The position numbers and the translations under genes were made by a program. A DNA stretch of 43,172 nt from Pseudomonas sp. BN417 (GTDB lineage Bacteria; Pseudomonadota; Gammaproteobacteria; Pseudomonadales; Pseudomonadaceae): positions 1-43,172 of the forward strand of contig NZ_SSOJ01000120.1 of the NCBI RefSeq assembly GCF_029871205.1, read 5' to 3'. Under the pieces are notes generated by a model, which worked only from the letters and a program-made list of their open reading frames with translations, was not told the DNA's origin and did not search any database. The stretch's first letter is position 1. Each line of letters opens with the position of its first letter. This document shows positions 27,256 to 35,801 of this stretch, in pieces.

Positions 27256-27280
27256 GTAGGGTTTTTCCTACAAAGTAGGA
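27256..27280 (-). promoter_or_regulatory. Palindromic operator candidate upstream of pilin
   Basis: TGTAGGGTTTTTCCTACA is a perfect 6-6-6 palindrome. Its right arm starts a second one, CCTACAAAGTAGG (5-3-5), so three GTAGG/CCTAC half-sites lie in 25 bases; a fourth (CCTAC) is at 27222-27226. Clustered half-sites fit a NarL/LuxR-type response regulator dimer, a class that controls cup fimbriae in P. aeruginosa (RocA1, RcsB). The regulator is inferred, not shown. Confidence 0.5.
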
Positions 27281-27295
27281 AATTCATGTTTTTAT

Positions 27296-27309
27296 TTGAT
27301 CTGTATCAA
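27296..27309. promoter_or_regulatory. Perfect ANR/FNR box (TTGATCTGTATCAA)
   Basis: TTGAT-N4-ATCAA matches the full ANR/DNR/FNR consensus. It lies 176 bases upstream of the pilin GTG and no other gene reads away from it for more than 200 bases on the other side. It suggests low-oxygen control of the fimbrial operon. Confidence 0.7.
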
Positions 27310-27487
27310 CAGGTGGCGGCAACCAAGTGCCGGATTGAAGTTGGTGCGTAAGTTCTGAATATGGATTTGTGTTTTTCTGAAGGAAGTTTCTGACCGTTCA
27401 ATACAGTCAGTAATGGCGGAGTTTGGGCGGGTTGATGGCGCGGAAGTTCGCGGTGGGAAAACTCAACCCATCGGCGGGGTCGAGTGG
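27310..27487. other. Intergenic, nothing recognised
   Basis: This stretch lies between the ANR box and the hairpin of the thioredoxin gene. Moderate GC, no frame with family features, no clear promoter on the plus strand. Confidence 0.4.
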
Positions 27488-27521
27488 GCAGGGCCGTCCA
27501 GGAGGCATTGGACGGCCCTGC
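27488..27521 (-). terminator. 12-bp perfect hairpin after the thioredoxin gene
   Basis: GCAGGGCCGTCC and GGACGGCCCTGC are separated by 10 bases, 32 bases past the stop. It lacks a T-run, so it may be a stabilising hairpin or a weak terminator. Confidence 0.6.
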
Positions 27522-27553
27522 GGGTTCGGCAGGTTGGGGCGCGAACCGCTGGG

Positions 27554-28354
27554 CTAAGGCAACTGGCGCAGGCCGTACTCCAGGCTTGCCGCCGACAGCT
27601 CGCCCATTTGGCTGTGCCGCAGCCGGCCCTGCGGGTCGTAGAAGAGTGTGGTGGGCAGGCCGAAGGAACCGGTGGCCTGGCCCAGGCGATTGCCCCTGTC
27701 CAGCAGGACTTCCCGGGGCGCCAGGCCTTGCTCGGCCAGGTAGCGGGTCACCGCCTCGGCATGTTCGCCCTGGTTGACCAGCAGGAAGCGCACCTGTGGG
27801 CGGGCCTTCTGCGCCGCTTCCAGTACCGGTATTTCGCGGCGGCATGGCGGACACCAGGTGGCCCAGAGGTTGATAACCAGCGGGCGGCCATCCAGTTCGC
27901 GCAAGTCCACCGGGCGACCTTGCAGGTCCATCAGGCTCAGGGCTGGCAGCTGCCGGCTGCGTTCCAGGGCCGAGACCACCGCCTGGCCGCCACCCCAGAC
28001 ACTGCAGCCCACCAGCAGGGCGATCACCAGGGGGTGCCGCAGGGCCGGCTGGCGCCAGGCGAGCAGGGCTCCCAGCAGGGCGGCGGCGATCAGGCCGGGC
28101 CAGAGCAGGAAGCCGCCATCGCGGATATCCACAAGGCCCAACGGCTCGTCCGAATACTGCTCGAAGTAGCTGGCGGCGAAGGCCACCCGCGCCGCCAGCA
28201 GGCCGCCGACCAGCATCACGAACAGTGTGCCTTCGGGATTGGCCTTGCGCTTGCGACCGGCCAGCCAGCCGGTGAACAGCGCGGCGAAGAACCCGAGGTA
28301 GAGCAGCGCATGCTGCATGGGGATGGCGAAGGGGCCGAGGTTGAAGCTGGTCAT
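27554..28354 (-). CDS. Membrane-anchored TlpA-like thiol-disulfide oxidoreductase
   Basis: 266 aa. Four N-terminal hydrophobic segments (about residues 7-30, 40-60, 72-90, 97-118), a prolipoprotein diacylglyceryl transferase-like membrane part, then a periplasmic thioredoxin domain (about 130-266) with the redox motif WATWCPPCRREIPVL and the cis-Pro loop GLPTTLFYD. It would exchange disulfides in the periplasm, perhaps for cytochrome c maturation or envelope proteins. ATG 28354 follows GGAGACC; a longer frame has no signal. I do not recall it between LysR and betT in P. aeruginosa, so it may be part of the variable segment. Confidence 0.85.
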   Translation of the reverse strand: MTSFNLGPFAIPMQHALLYLGFFAALFTGWLAGRKRKANPEGTLFVMLVGGLLAARVAFAASYFEQYSDEPLGLVDIRDGGFLLWPGLIAAALLGALLAWRQPALRHPLVIALLVGCSVWGGGQAVVSALERSRQLPALSLMDLQGRPVDLRELDGRPLVINLWATWCPPCRREIPVLEAAQKARPQVRFLLVNQGEHAEAVTRYLAEQGLAPREVLLDRGNRLGQATGSFGLPTTLFYDPQGRLRHSQMGELSAASLEYGLRQLP

Positions 28355-28463
28355 GCTGGTCTCCGCTGGAACAGGCGGCGAGTATCGCAAGCTGGCGTGG
28401 TGAGGGCAGGGCCAGGCTGTGGATAAATGTTTCGGGCGCTGCTCTGAGCGGGGGGGCCTTTCC

Positions 28464-28561
28464 TGTGGGGGCGAATTCATTCGCTATGCAGACCGAAGGT
28501 CTGCCCCTGGGAACTCCAGGGGGCAGCTTCGCTGCCCTTAGCGAATGAATTCGCCCCCACA
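28464..28561. repeat. Cloverleaf-like palindromic element: 23-bp stem enclosing three hairpins
   Basis: The outer arms 28464-28486 and 28539-28561 are perfect 23-bp reverse complements (core GGGGGCGAATTCATTCGC). Between them are GCAGACC-gaa-GGTCTGC (28488-28504), CCCTGG-gaact-CCAGGG (28505-28521) and GGCAGC-ttc-GCTGCC (28522-28536), leaving almost no unpaired base. The outer arm is the repeat also seen singly at 5134 and 35802. It lies between the betT stop and the TlpA-like gene's start. Confidence 0.9.
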
Positions 28562-28592
28562 AAAAGCCAGGTTGTGGTTGCCGGGTGAGGAC

Positions 28593-30569
28593 TCAACGCA
28601 CCACGTGCAGGAAGTGCAGGTGCTTCTCGTACTGGTCGAGCAGGTCGCCGATCACTTCCTCGCGGCTCCAGCCCATCACGTCGTAGTCCTGTCCGCCTTC
28701 ACGCAGGTGGACCTCGGCGCGGAAGTACTTGCGTGCGTCTCCATTCTCTTCGCCGTTGTCACGGGCGACGAAGCGGGGCAGGAGCAGCGAGCGGGGACGC
28801 ACCTCATAGGAGAAGTCCACTTCATCGCCGTGGCCGACGTTCAGCTTGCAGCGGCCGTCCTCGCCGTTCTGCACCGCTACCTGGCACCCCTGCTTGCGCA
28901 GCTCCTCGGCCACTTCCTGGCAGGCCGGGCGCACTACCTCGTCGATGAAACGGGTGACGTGGACGCGGCGGGGGAACATCAGGATGTTGCGCAGACGCCG
29001 CTGCCAGCCGCCCTCCTGGCGCTGGGGCGGGCGCGAGAGGTTGAGCGCCTGGTAGCGGATATCACGCTTGGTGGCGTCCAGGCGCAGGGCCTTGAGCAGC
29101 CCCCAGGTGGCGGCCAGCAGCACCACGGCGAAGGGCAGGGCGCTGGCGATGGTGGCGGTCTGCAGGGCCTTCAGGCCGTCGGCCAGGAGCAGGGCCATGG
29201 CCACCACGCCGGTGAGGATCGACCAGAACAGCCGCTGCCAGAGCGGCGTGTTTTCCTTTCCGCCGGAAGCCAGCATGTCCAGCACCAGGGCACCCGAGTC
29301 GGCAGAGGTGACGAAGAACACCACCACCATCATCACTGCCATCAGCGACAGCAGGGTGGAGAAGGGGAATTGTTCGAGGAAGGCGAACAGCGCCAGCGAG
29401 CTGTCTTCGCGGACGGTATCCACCAGGCTGGTCACGCCCTGGTGCAGCACCATGTGGATGGCCGTGTCGCCGAAGATGGTCATCCACAGCAGGGTGAAGC
29501 CGGCCGGGACGAAGAGCACGCCGCAGACGAATTCGCGGATGGTGCGCCCACGGGAAATGCGTGCGAAGAACAGCCCCACGAAGGGCGACCAGGACAGCCA
29601 CCAGCCCCAGTAGAGCAGGGTCCAGCCGCCGATCCAGTCGGTGGGTTCATAGGCGTAGAGGTTGAAGGTCTTGCTGACGATCTCGGAGAGATAGCCGCCA
29701 GTGTTCTGCACGAAGGTCTGCAGCAGGAACACGGTGGGGCCGAGGACAAGTATCAGCAGCATCAGCAGCGCTGCCAGGGCGAGGTTGAGCTCGGAGAGTA
29801 CGCGGATGCCCTTGTTCAGCCCGCTGGCCGCCGAAAGGGTGGCCAATGCGCAGGTGACGGCGATCAGCACCAGTTGTACCGGCACGCTCACCGGCAGGCC
29901 GAACAGGTGATGCAGGCCGCTGTTGATCTGCAGCACGCCGTAGCCCAGGGAGGTGGCGATGCCGAACACGGTGCCGAGGATGGCGAAGATATCCACAGCG
30001 TGGCCGATGGGGCCGAAGATGCGCTCGCCGATCAGCGGGTAGAGCGCGGAGCGCAGGGTGAGCGGCAGGTCGTGGCGGAAACAGAAGTAGGCCAGGATCA
30101 GCGCAACGATGGCGTAGATCGACCAGGCGTGCAGGCCCCAGTGGAAGAAGGTCAGCTTCATCGCCTCCTTCGCCGCGGCCACGGTGTTGGGATCGCCCAC
30201 CGGCGGATTGACGTAGTGCATCAGCGGCTCGGCGACGCCGAAGAACATCAGGCCGATGCCCATGCCGGCGGCGAACAGCATGGCGAACCAGGTGCCGTTG
30301 CTGTAGTCGGGCTGGCTGTGGTCAGGCCCCAGCTTGATATCGCCGAGGCGGCTGACGGCGAGGAAAAGTACCGTGATGAGGATCAGCGCCACGCTGAGCA
30401 CATAGAACCAGCTGGCGTTCTGCACGATCCAGTTCTGGATCTCGCCGAACAGGGCCTGGGCCTGGTCACGGGCGAGGGTGCTGAAGAGCACCAGGGCGAT
30501 GATGAGGAAAGCGGAGCCGAAAAAGACCGGCGGGTTGAGGGTGGATTGCGAAGACTTGATTGCCTCCAT
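28593..30569 (-). CDS. betT: BCCT-family choline/betaine transporter
   Basis: 658 aa with 12 predicted membrane helices. The BCCT core is clear: WFAMLFAAGMGIGLMFFGVAEP, FFHWGLHAWSIYAIVALILAYF and WTLLYWGWWLSWSPFVGLFFARISRGRTIREF with its aromatic binding residues. A long hydrophilic C-terminus (about residues 520-658) is typical of BetT-type proteins, where it sets osmotic response. Proton-driven choline uptake for betaine synthesis or catabolism. By position it equals PA5291 (BetT2). It is a single gene with palindromic repeats on both sides. Confidence 0.93.
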   Translation of the reverse strand: MEAIKSSQSTLNPPVFFGSAFLIIALVLFSTLARDQAQALFGEIQNWIVQNASWFYVLSVALILITVLFLAVSRLGDIKLGPDHSQPDYSNGTWFAMLFAAGMGIGLMFFGVAEPLMHYVNPPVGDPNTVAAAKEAMKLTFFHWGLHAWSIYAIVALILAYFCFRHDLPLTLRSALYPLIGERIFGPIGHAVDIFAILGTVFGIATSLGYGVLQINSGLHHLFGLPVSVPVQLVLIAVTCALATLSAASGLNKGIRVLSELNLALAALLMLLILVLGPTVFLLQTFVQNTGGYLSEIVSKTFNLYAYEPTDWIGGWTLLYWGWWLSWSPFVGLFFARISRGRTIREFVCGVLFVPAGFTLLWMTIFGDTAIHMVLHQGVTSLVDTVREDSSLALFAFLEQFPFSTLLSLMAVMMVVVFFVTSADSGALVLDMLASGGKENTPLWQRLFWSILTGVVAMALLLADGLKALQTATIASALPFAVVLLAATWGLLKALRLDATKRDIRYQALNLSRPPQRQEGGWQRRLRNILMFPRRVHVTRFIDEVVRPACQEVAEELRKQGCQVAVQNGEDGRCKLNVGHGDEVDFSYEVRPRSLLLPRFVARDNGEENGDARKYFRAEVHLREGGQDYDVMGWSREEVIGDLLDQYEKHLHFLHVVR

Positions 30570-30870
30570 TGAGCTAGCTCTCCTTGTAATCGGATGGCCG
30601 CCAAGGGCGGAAGGCGCGCAATCCTAGCACAATCGATAGAGCAGAGCTTTCGGTAGGATGTTTCTGATAGTTTTAATCTGCATTTTGACTCGGGCGAAGA
30701 CCGTCTTTTGTAGGCGTGAGGGAGAGCGGCGACGGGACTTTCCCGGAACTCATCCAGGCTACGGACCTGTAGGAGCGAGCTTGCTCGCGAACAGCCCGAG
30801 CACGATCTTTCGCGAGCAAGAACTCGGCGTCCCCCTCGCTCCTACAGTTGTTCTCAGGTACGCCCCCGCT
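30570..30870. other. Intergenic region between betT and comM with REP pair
   Basis: 301 bp. 30769-30792 (TGTAGGAGCGAGCTTGCTCGCGAA) and 30811-30846 (TTCGCGAGCAAG ... CTCGCTCCTACA) are inverted copies of the GTAGGAGCGAGCTTGCTCGC REP known from Pseudomonas, forming a BIME-like pair. The left part should hold the betT promoter: GAGAGC precedes its ATG and AT-rich sequence spans 30650-30690. Confidence 0.75.
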
Positions 30871-32367
30871 TCAGGTCATGGACTCCGGCCGGTACTGCAA
30901 GGCTTCTCCCAGGTGGTGGCGGCCGATGTGCTCGGCCTGTTCGAGGTCGGCCAGGGTGCGGGCCACCTTGAGGATGCGATGGGCCGCGCGCAGGGACAGG
31001 TTGAGGCGTTCGCAGGCCTCCTCCAGCCAGTTGCGGTCGGTGCCCTCCAGGGCGCAGTGCTGGCGCAGGCCCTTGAGGTCGAGAAAGGCGTTGGCGCAGC
31101 CCTGGCGCTGGAGCTGCAGGCGTCGCGCCCGGGCCACTTCGGCGGCGGCTTCCGTACTCCCGGGGCCGGTACTGGTGGGGGGCTCCAGGGCGGTGGCTTC
31201 GCGGGCCACCGTCAGGTGCAGGTCGATGCGATCCAGCAGCGGGCCGGAGAGCTTGGCCCGGTAACGCTGGATCTGTTCGGGTGTGCAGCGGCAGCGTCCG
31301 CCGGGGTCGCCGAGATATCCACAGGGGCAGGGGTTCATCGCCGCGACAAGTTGGAAGCGTGCCGGGAAGCGCACCTTGTCATGGGCGCGGGCGATGACGA
31401 TTTCTCCGCTTTCCAGGGGCTCGCGCAAGACCTCCAGAACCTTGCGGTCGAATTCTGGTAGTTCATCGAGGAAGAGCACACCCTGGTGGGCTAGCGTGAT
31501 CTCGCCCGGCTTGGGTCGGCTGCCCCCGCCCACCAGCGCGGCGCCAGAGGCACTATGGTGCGGCTGCCTGAACGGGCGCTGCGGCCAAGCCTGCAGCGGT
31601 GCATGACTGGCCACCGAGTGGATGGCCGCCACTTCCAGCGCCTCGTCTTCCTCCAGGGGCGGTAACAGGCCTGGCAGGCGGCTGGCGAGCAGGGTCTTGC
31701 CGGTGCCCGGCGGACCGCAGAAAAGCAGGTTGTGACTGCCGGCGGCGGCCACCAGCAGCGCTCGCTTGGCGGCGGCCTGGCCCTGGACCTCGGCCAGGTC
31801 GGGGTAGGGCGGGCGTTCTTCCAGCAGCCCCTTCGCTTCGTAGGGAGCAAGCGGCGTATGGCCGGCGAAGTGGGCTGTCAGTTCCAGCAGGTGCCCGGCG
31901 GCCAGCACCTTGAGTCCACCGGCCAGGCTGGCTTCCTCGGCATTTTCCTTCGGCACCACCAGGGTGCGTCCGGCGGCGCGGGCGGCCAAGGCGGCGGGAA
32001 GCACGCCCTGGACCGGGCGCAGGGCGCCGGACAAAGCCAGCTCGCCCAGGCATTCGACTTCGTCCAGGGCGTTGGTGGGCAACTGGCCGCTGGCGGCGAG
32101 TACGCCGAGGGCGATGGCCAGATCGAAGCGGCCGCCATCCTTCGGCAGATCGGCCGGGGCGAGGTTGAGGGTGATGCGGCGAGGCGGGAAATCGAAGCCG
32201 CTGTTCTGGATCGCGCTGCGCACGCGGTCCTTGCTTTCCTTGACGGCGGCTTCCGGCAGGCCGACCAGAGTCAGGGACGGCAAGCCATTGGCGAGGTGGG
32301 CTTCGACGGTCACGGCAGGGGCTTCGACGCCGACCTGTGCGCGACTGTGGACGATGGCCAGGGACAT
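30871..32367 (-). CDS. comM: ComM-like Mg-chelatase-family AAA+ ATPase
   Basis: 498 aa. An N-terminal Lon-protease-like domain (SLAIVHSRAQVGVEAPAVTVEAHLANGLPSL) precedes the AAA+ core with Walker A FCGPPGTGKTLLASRLP and Walker B GVLFLDELPEF. Next comes the zinc-ribbon-like CPCGYLGDPGGRCRCTPEQIQRY and the C-terminal chelatase-like lid. In naturally transformable bacteria ComM is a hexameric branch-migration helicase extending D-loops; in others its role is unclear. ATG 32367 has AAGGAG 5 bases upstream. It is downstream of ubiK, 37 bases away, as in many Pseudomonas. Confidence 0.93.
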   Translation of the reverse strand: MSLAIVHSRAQVGVEAPAVTVEAHLANGLPSLTLVGLPEAAVKESKDRVRSAIQNSGFDFPPRRITLNLAPADLPKDGGRFDLAIALGVLAASGQLPTNALDEVECLGELALSGALRPVQGVLPAALAARAAGRTLVVPKENAEEASLAGGLKVLAAGHLLELTAHFAGHTPLAPYEAKGLLEERPPYPDLAEVQGQAAAKRALLVAAAGSHNLLFCGPPGTGKTLLASRLPGLLPPLEEDEALEVAAIHSVASHAPLQAWPQRPFRQPHHSASGAALVGGGSRPKPGEITLAHQGVLFLDELPEFDRKVLEVLREPLESGEIVIARAHDKVRFPARFQLVAAMNPCPCGYLGDPGGRCRCTPEQIQRYRAKLSGPLLDRIDLHLTVAREATALEPPTSTGPGSTEAAAEVARARRLQLQRQGCANAFLDLKGLRQHCALEGTDRNWLEEACERLNLSLRAAHRILKVARTLADLEQAEHIGRHHLGEALQYRPESMT

Positions 32368-32404
32368 GATCACTCCTTGATCGGTCCGCCGGGCAGGACC
32401 GGGG

Positions 32405-32668
32405 TCAGTCGGCCGACGGCGGATTCAGCTTGGCTTCCAGTTCGGCGACCTTGGCTTCGAGGGCCTCCAGGCGGGCGCGGGTACGGGCGAGGACGACCAT
32501 CTGGCTGTCGAACTCGTCGCGGCTGACCAGGTCGAGCTTGCCGAAGGCGCTCTGCAGCAGGGCCTTGAACTGCGCCTCGACCTCGGCGCGAGGCAGCGGG
32601 CTATCACCGCTGAACAGGCGTGAAGCAGTGGAGGCAAGCGTATCGAGCAGGGCTTTGGGCGGCAGCAT
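32405..32668 (-). CDS. ubiK: Ubiquinone biosynthesis accessory factor UbiK
   Basis: 87 aa, almost wholly helical. LPPKALLDTLASTASRLF and PRAEVEAQFKALLQSAFGKLDLVSRDEFDSQMVVL are the YqiC/BMFP signatures, and the C-terminal ARTRARLEALEAKVAELEAKLN is a coiled coil for trimer formation. It binds membranes and the Ubi complex and supports aerobic ubiquinone synthesis. ATG 32668 gives the family length. It probably shares an mRNA with comM. Confidence 0.9.
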   Translation of the reverse strand: MLPPKALLDTLASTASRLFSGDSPLPRAEVEAQFKALLQSAFGKLDLVSRDEFDSQMVVLARTRARLEALEAKVAELEAKLNPPSAD

Positions 32669-32771
32669 GGTGGGTATCCAGAGGTGAATGGGGCGGGAGT
32701 CTACCACGTGGCCGGAGCCGGGGCGGGCGATGGCCGGCGCACACTTTTTGAGCAGGGCACCGGGGCGTGGC

Positions 32772-32786
32772 GCACTTCTTTGGTGC
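32772..32786 (+). promoter_or_regulatory. NtrC-binding site candidate
   Basis: GCACTTCTTTGGTGC matches the GCAC-N7-GTGC form of the NtrC consensus. It is centred about 80-90 bases upstream of the sigma-54 -24 element, a normal enhancer distance. Confidence 0.65.
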
Positions 32787-32841
32787 GTTATGGGTGGGGC
32801 TTTTGCGGCCAAAGGCCGGCACTGCGCCAGTATCTACTTGA

Positions 32842-33417
<576 letters not shown>

Positions 33418-33451
33418 GCCGCCGAACCCCAACGCCCCAGGAGAAAACAAC

Positions 33452-34771
33452 ATGACTCTGCGTAAAACCGCAGGGCTAGGAGCCCTTTTGTCCCTCGTTA
33501 CCCCCGGCCTGGCCATGGCCGCCGACGAGGTCGTGCTGAACAGCGGCGATACGGCATGGATGATCGTCGCTACCGCGCTGGTGCTGTTCATGACTATTCC
33601 CGGTCTGGCACTGTTCTACGGCGGCATGGTGCGGTCCAAGAACGTTCTTTCGGTGATGATGCAGTGCTTCGCCATCACCGGCCTGATCAGCATCCTGTGG
33701 GTGGTCTACGGCTACAGCCTGACCTTCGACACCACGGGCATGGAACAGGGCGTCGTCAACTTCAACTCCTTCGTCGGCGGCCTGTCCAAGGCTTTCCTCA
33801 GCGGCCTGAACACCAGCAGCCTGGTGTACGCGGTGCCTGAGAGCGTGTTCATCACCTTCCAGATGACCTTCGCCATCATCACCCCGGCCCTGATCGTCGG
33901 CGCCTTCGCCGAGCGCATGAAATTCTCCGCCATGCTGATCTTCATGGCCGTCTGGTTCACCCTGGTCTATGCGCCGATCGCCCACATGGTGTGGAGCGGC
34001 AACGGCGGCCTGATGTGGGACTGGGGCGTGCTGGACTTCGCCGGCGGCACCGTGGTGCACATCAACGCCGGTGTCGCCGGTCTGGTGGCCTGCCTGGTGC
34101 TGGGCAAGCGCAAGGGCTACCCGCACACCCCGATGGCCCCGCACAACCTGGGCTACACCCTGCTCGGCGCCGCCATGCTGTGGATCGGCTGGTTCGGCTT
34201 CAACGCTGGCTCCGCGGTAGCCGCCAACGGTACTGCCGGCATGGCCATGCTGGTCACCCAGATTGCTACCGCCGCCGCTGCCCTGGGCTGGATGTTCGCC
34301 GAGTGGCTGACCCACGGTAAGCCGAGCGCCCTGGGCATCGCTTCCGGCGTGGTTGCCGGCCTGGTCGCCATCACCCCGGCCGCTGGTACCGTCGGCCCGA
34401 TGGGTGCCCTGGTCATCGGCCTGGTCGCTGGCGTGATCTGCTACTTCTGCGCCACCAGCCTCAAGCGCAAGGTGGGCTACGACGACTCCCTGGATGCCTT
34501 CGGCGTGCATGGCGTCGGCGGCATCGTCGGCGCCCTGCTGACCGGCGTCTTCGCAGCCCCAGCGCTGGGTGGCTTCGGCACCGTCGAAGACATCGGCGCC
34601 CAGTTGCTGACCCAGTTCCAAGGCGTGGCCTTCACCGTGGTCTACACCGGCATCGTCACCTTCGTGATCCTCAAGGTGCTGGACGTGGTCATGGGCCTGC
34701 GAGTCAACGACGAGGAAGAGACTGTCGGTCTCGACCTGGCCCAGCACAACGAGCGCGGCTACAACCTCTGA
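33452..34771 (+). CDS. amtB: Ammonium transporter AmtB
   Basis: 439 aa: signal peptide TLRKTAGLGALLSLVTPGLAMA and 11 membrane helices. Pore features are visible: the twin His pair in GGTVVHINAG and FGVHGVGGIVG, plus the AMT signature DFAGGTVVHINAGVAGLVACLVLG. It imports ammonium and is plugged by GlnK. The start follows CAGGAGAAAACAAC. A strong terminator ends the operon at 34827. Confidence 0.97.
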   Translation: MTLRKTAGLGALLSLVTPGLAMAADEVVLNSGDTAWMIVATALVLFMTIPGLALFYGGMVRSKNVLSVMMQCFAITGLISILWVVYGYSLTFDTTGMEQGVVNFNSFVGGLSKAFLSGLNTSSLVYAVPESVFITFQMTFAIITPALIVGAFAERMKFSAMLIFMAVWFTLVYAPIAHMVWSGNGGLMWDWGVLDFAGGTVVHINAGVAGLVACLVLGKRKGYPHTPMAPHNLGYTLLGAAMLWIGWFGFNAGSAVAANGTAGMAMLVTQIATAAAALGWMFAEWLTHGKPSALGIASGVVAGLVAITPAAGTVGPMGALVIGLVAGVICYFCATSLKRKVGYDDSLDAFGVHGVGGIVGALLTGVFAAPALGGFGTVEDIGAQLLTQFQGVAFTVVYTGIVTFVILKVLDVVMGLRVNDEEETVGLDLAQHNERGYNL

Positions 34772-34826
34772 TCCTTGTGATTTCCCCGTTCGGCAGCTGC
34801 CGGCGGGGGAATTGGCAAGAAAGCCG

Positions 34827-34857
34827 AAAGGGCGCCGCAAGGCGCCCTTTGTTTTTT
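34827..34857 (+). terminator. Terminator of glnK-amtB
   Basis: A 10-bp stem AAAGGGCGCC/GGCGCCCTTT with a GCAA tetraloop is followed by GTTTTTT. Confidence 0.93.
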
Positions 34858-34908
34858 CAGCGGCCGCGCTAGAATGCCCGCCGAACGAGCCGAGACAGGT
34901 ATTTGCGG

Positions 34909-35334
34909 ATGTGGCAGCAGACCCTGATCACCTTGCGCCCGAGGCCGCGTGGCTTCCATCTGGTCACGGATGAAATCCTCGCGGCATTGCCGGAACTGAG
35001 GCGCTACCGCGTCGGTCTGTTGCACCTCTGGCTGCAGCACACCTCGGCTTCCCTGACGGTCAACGAAAATGCCGACCCTGCAGTGCGTCGGGATTTCGAG
35101 CGATTCTCCAATCGCCTGGTGCCCCAGGGTGAAAGCGACTATGAACATGATTATGAAGGGCCGGACGATCTGCCCGCGCACTTCAAGGGCAGTCTCCTGG
35201 GCTGCCAGCTGAGCTTGCCGGTCCATGACGGGCAACTGGCGATGGGCACCTGGCAGGGTGTCTACCTGGGCGAGCACCGCGACCAGGGCGGTGCGCGCAG
35301 GGTGATGGCGACCTTGCACGGCGAGGTGCCCTGA
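34909..35334 (+). CDS. yjbQ: YjbQ/UPF0047 family protein
   Basis: 141 aa. The family block [30 protein letters not shown] and the C-terminal [14 protein letters not shown] are complete. Members fold as a small beta-barrel and have been credited with weak thiamine phosphate synthase activity; their true role is unclear. ATG 34909 gives standard length. It lies between amtB and sutA, each in the same direction but separated by a terminator and ~75 bases. Confidence 0.92.
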   Translation: MWQQTLITLRPRPRGFHLVTDEILAALPELRRYRVGLLHLWLQHTSASLTVNENADPAVRRDFERFSNRLVPQGESDYEHDYEGPDDLPAHFKGSLLGCQLSLPVHDGQLAMGTWQGVYLGEHRDQGGARRVMATLHGEVP

Positions 35335-35410
35335 ATTTTTTCCGGCAGCGTTAGAAAGCTGGCGCAGCTGGGCTATAACTAACCTGCTTTGGCAAGGCAT
35401 GAGGTAGAAC

Positions 35411-35725
35411 ATGAGCGACGAAGAACTGGAACAAGACGAGCTGGAAGCGGCCGACGAGGACGACGGCGAAGAGTTGGCTGCAGCCGATGATGGTGATAGC
35501 GACGACGAAGGCGAGGCCCCTGCTCCCTCCGGGAAGAAGGCCAAGGCCGCAGTCGAAGTCGAAGAGATGCCCAGCATCGAAGCCAAGCAGAAAGAGCGTG
35601 ACGCCCTGGCCAAGGCCATGGAAGATTTCCTGGCCCGTGGCGGCAAGGTGCAAGAGGTCGAGCCCAACGTGGTAGCCGACCCGCCGAAGAAGCCGGACAG
35701 CAAGTACGGCAGCCGCCCCATCTGA
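35411..35725 (+). CDS. sutA: SutA, RNA polymerase-binding acidic regulator
   Basis: 104 aa, very acidic N-terminal half (SDEELEQDELEAADEDDGEE) and a short helical centre PSIEAKQKERDALAKAMEDFLARGG, ending in a basic tail KKPDSKYGSRPI. This matches P. aeruginosa SutA (PA5285), a largely disordered protein that binds RNA polymerase and favours rRNA and housekeeping transcription during slow growth. The start follows AGGTAG. A terminator follows directly. Confidence 0.9.
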   Translation: MSDEELEQDELEAADEDDGEELAAADDGDSDDEGEAPAPSGKKAKAAVEVEEMPSIEAKQKERDALAKAMEDFLARGGKVQEVEPNVVADPPKKPDSKYGSRPI

Positions 35726-35743
35726 GGCAGGCACCCGTCGAAG

Positions 35744-35768
35744 AAGCCCGCTATATGGCGGGCTTTTT
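35744..35768 (+). terminator. Terminator of sutA
   Basis: The stem AGCCCGC/GCGGGCT is followed by TTTTT, 18 bases past the stop. Confidence 0.88.
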
Positions 35769-35801
35769 CATGGGCGATTGGAATGGCGTGGGGCGGGCAC
35801 T

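Noticed and set aside
28464-28561. tRNA or tmRNA at the cloverleaf element
   Set aside because: The stem is 23 bp, there is no CCA end, no conserved D or T loop bases, and no anticodon loop of seven.
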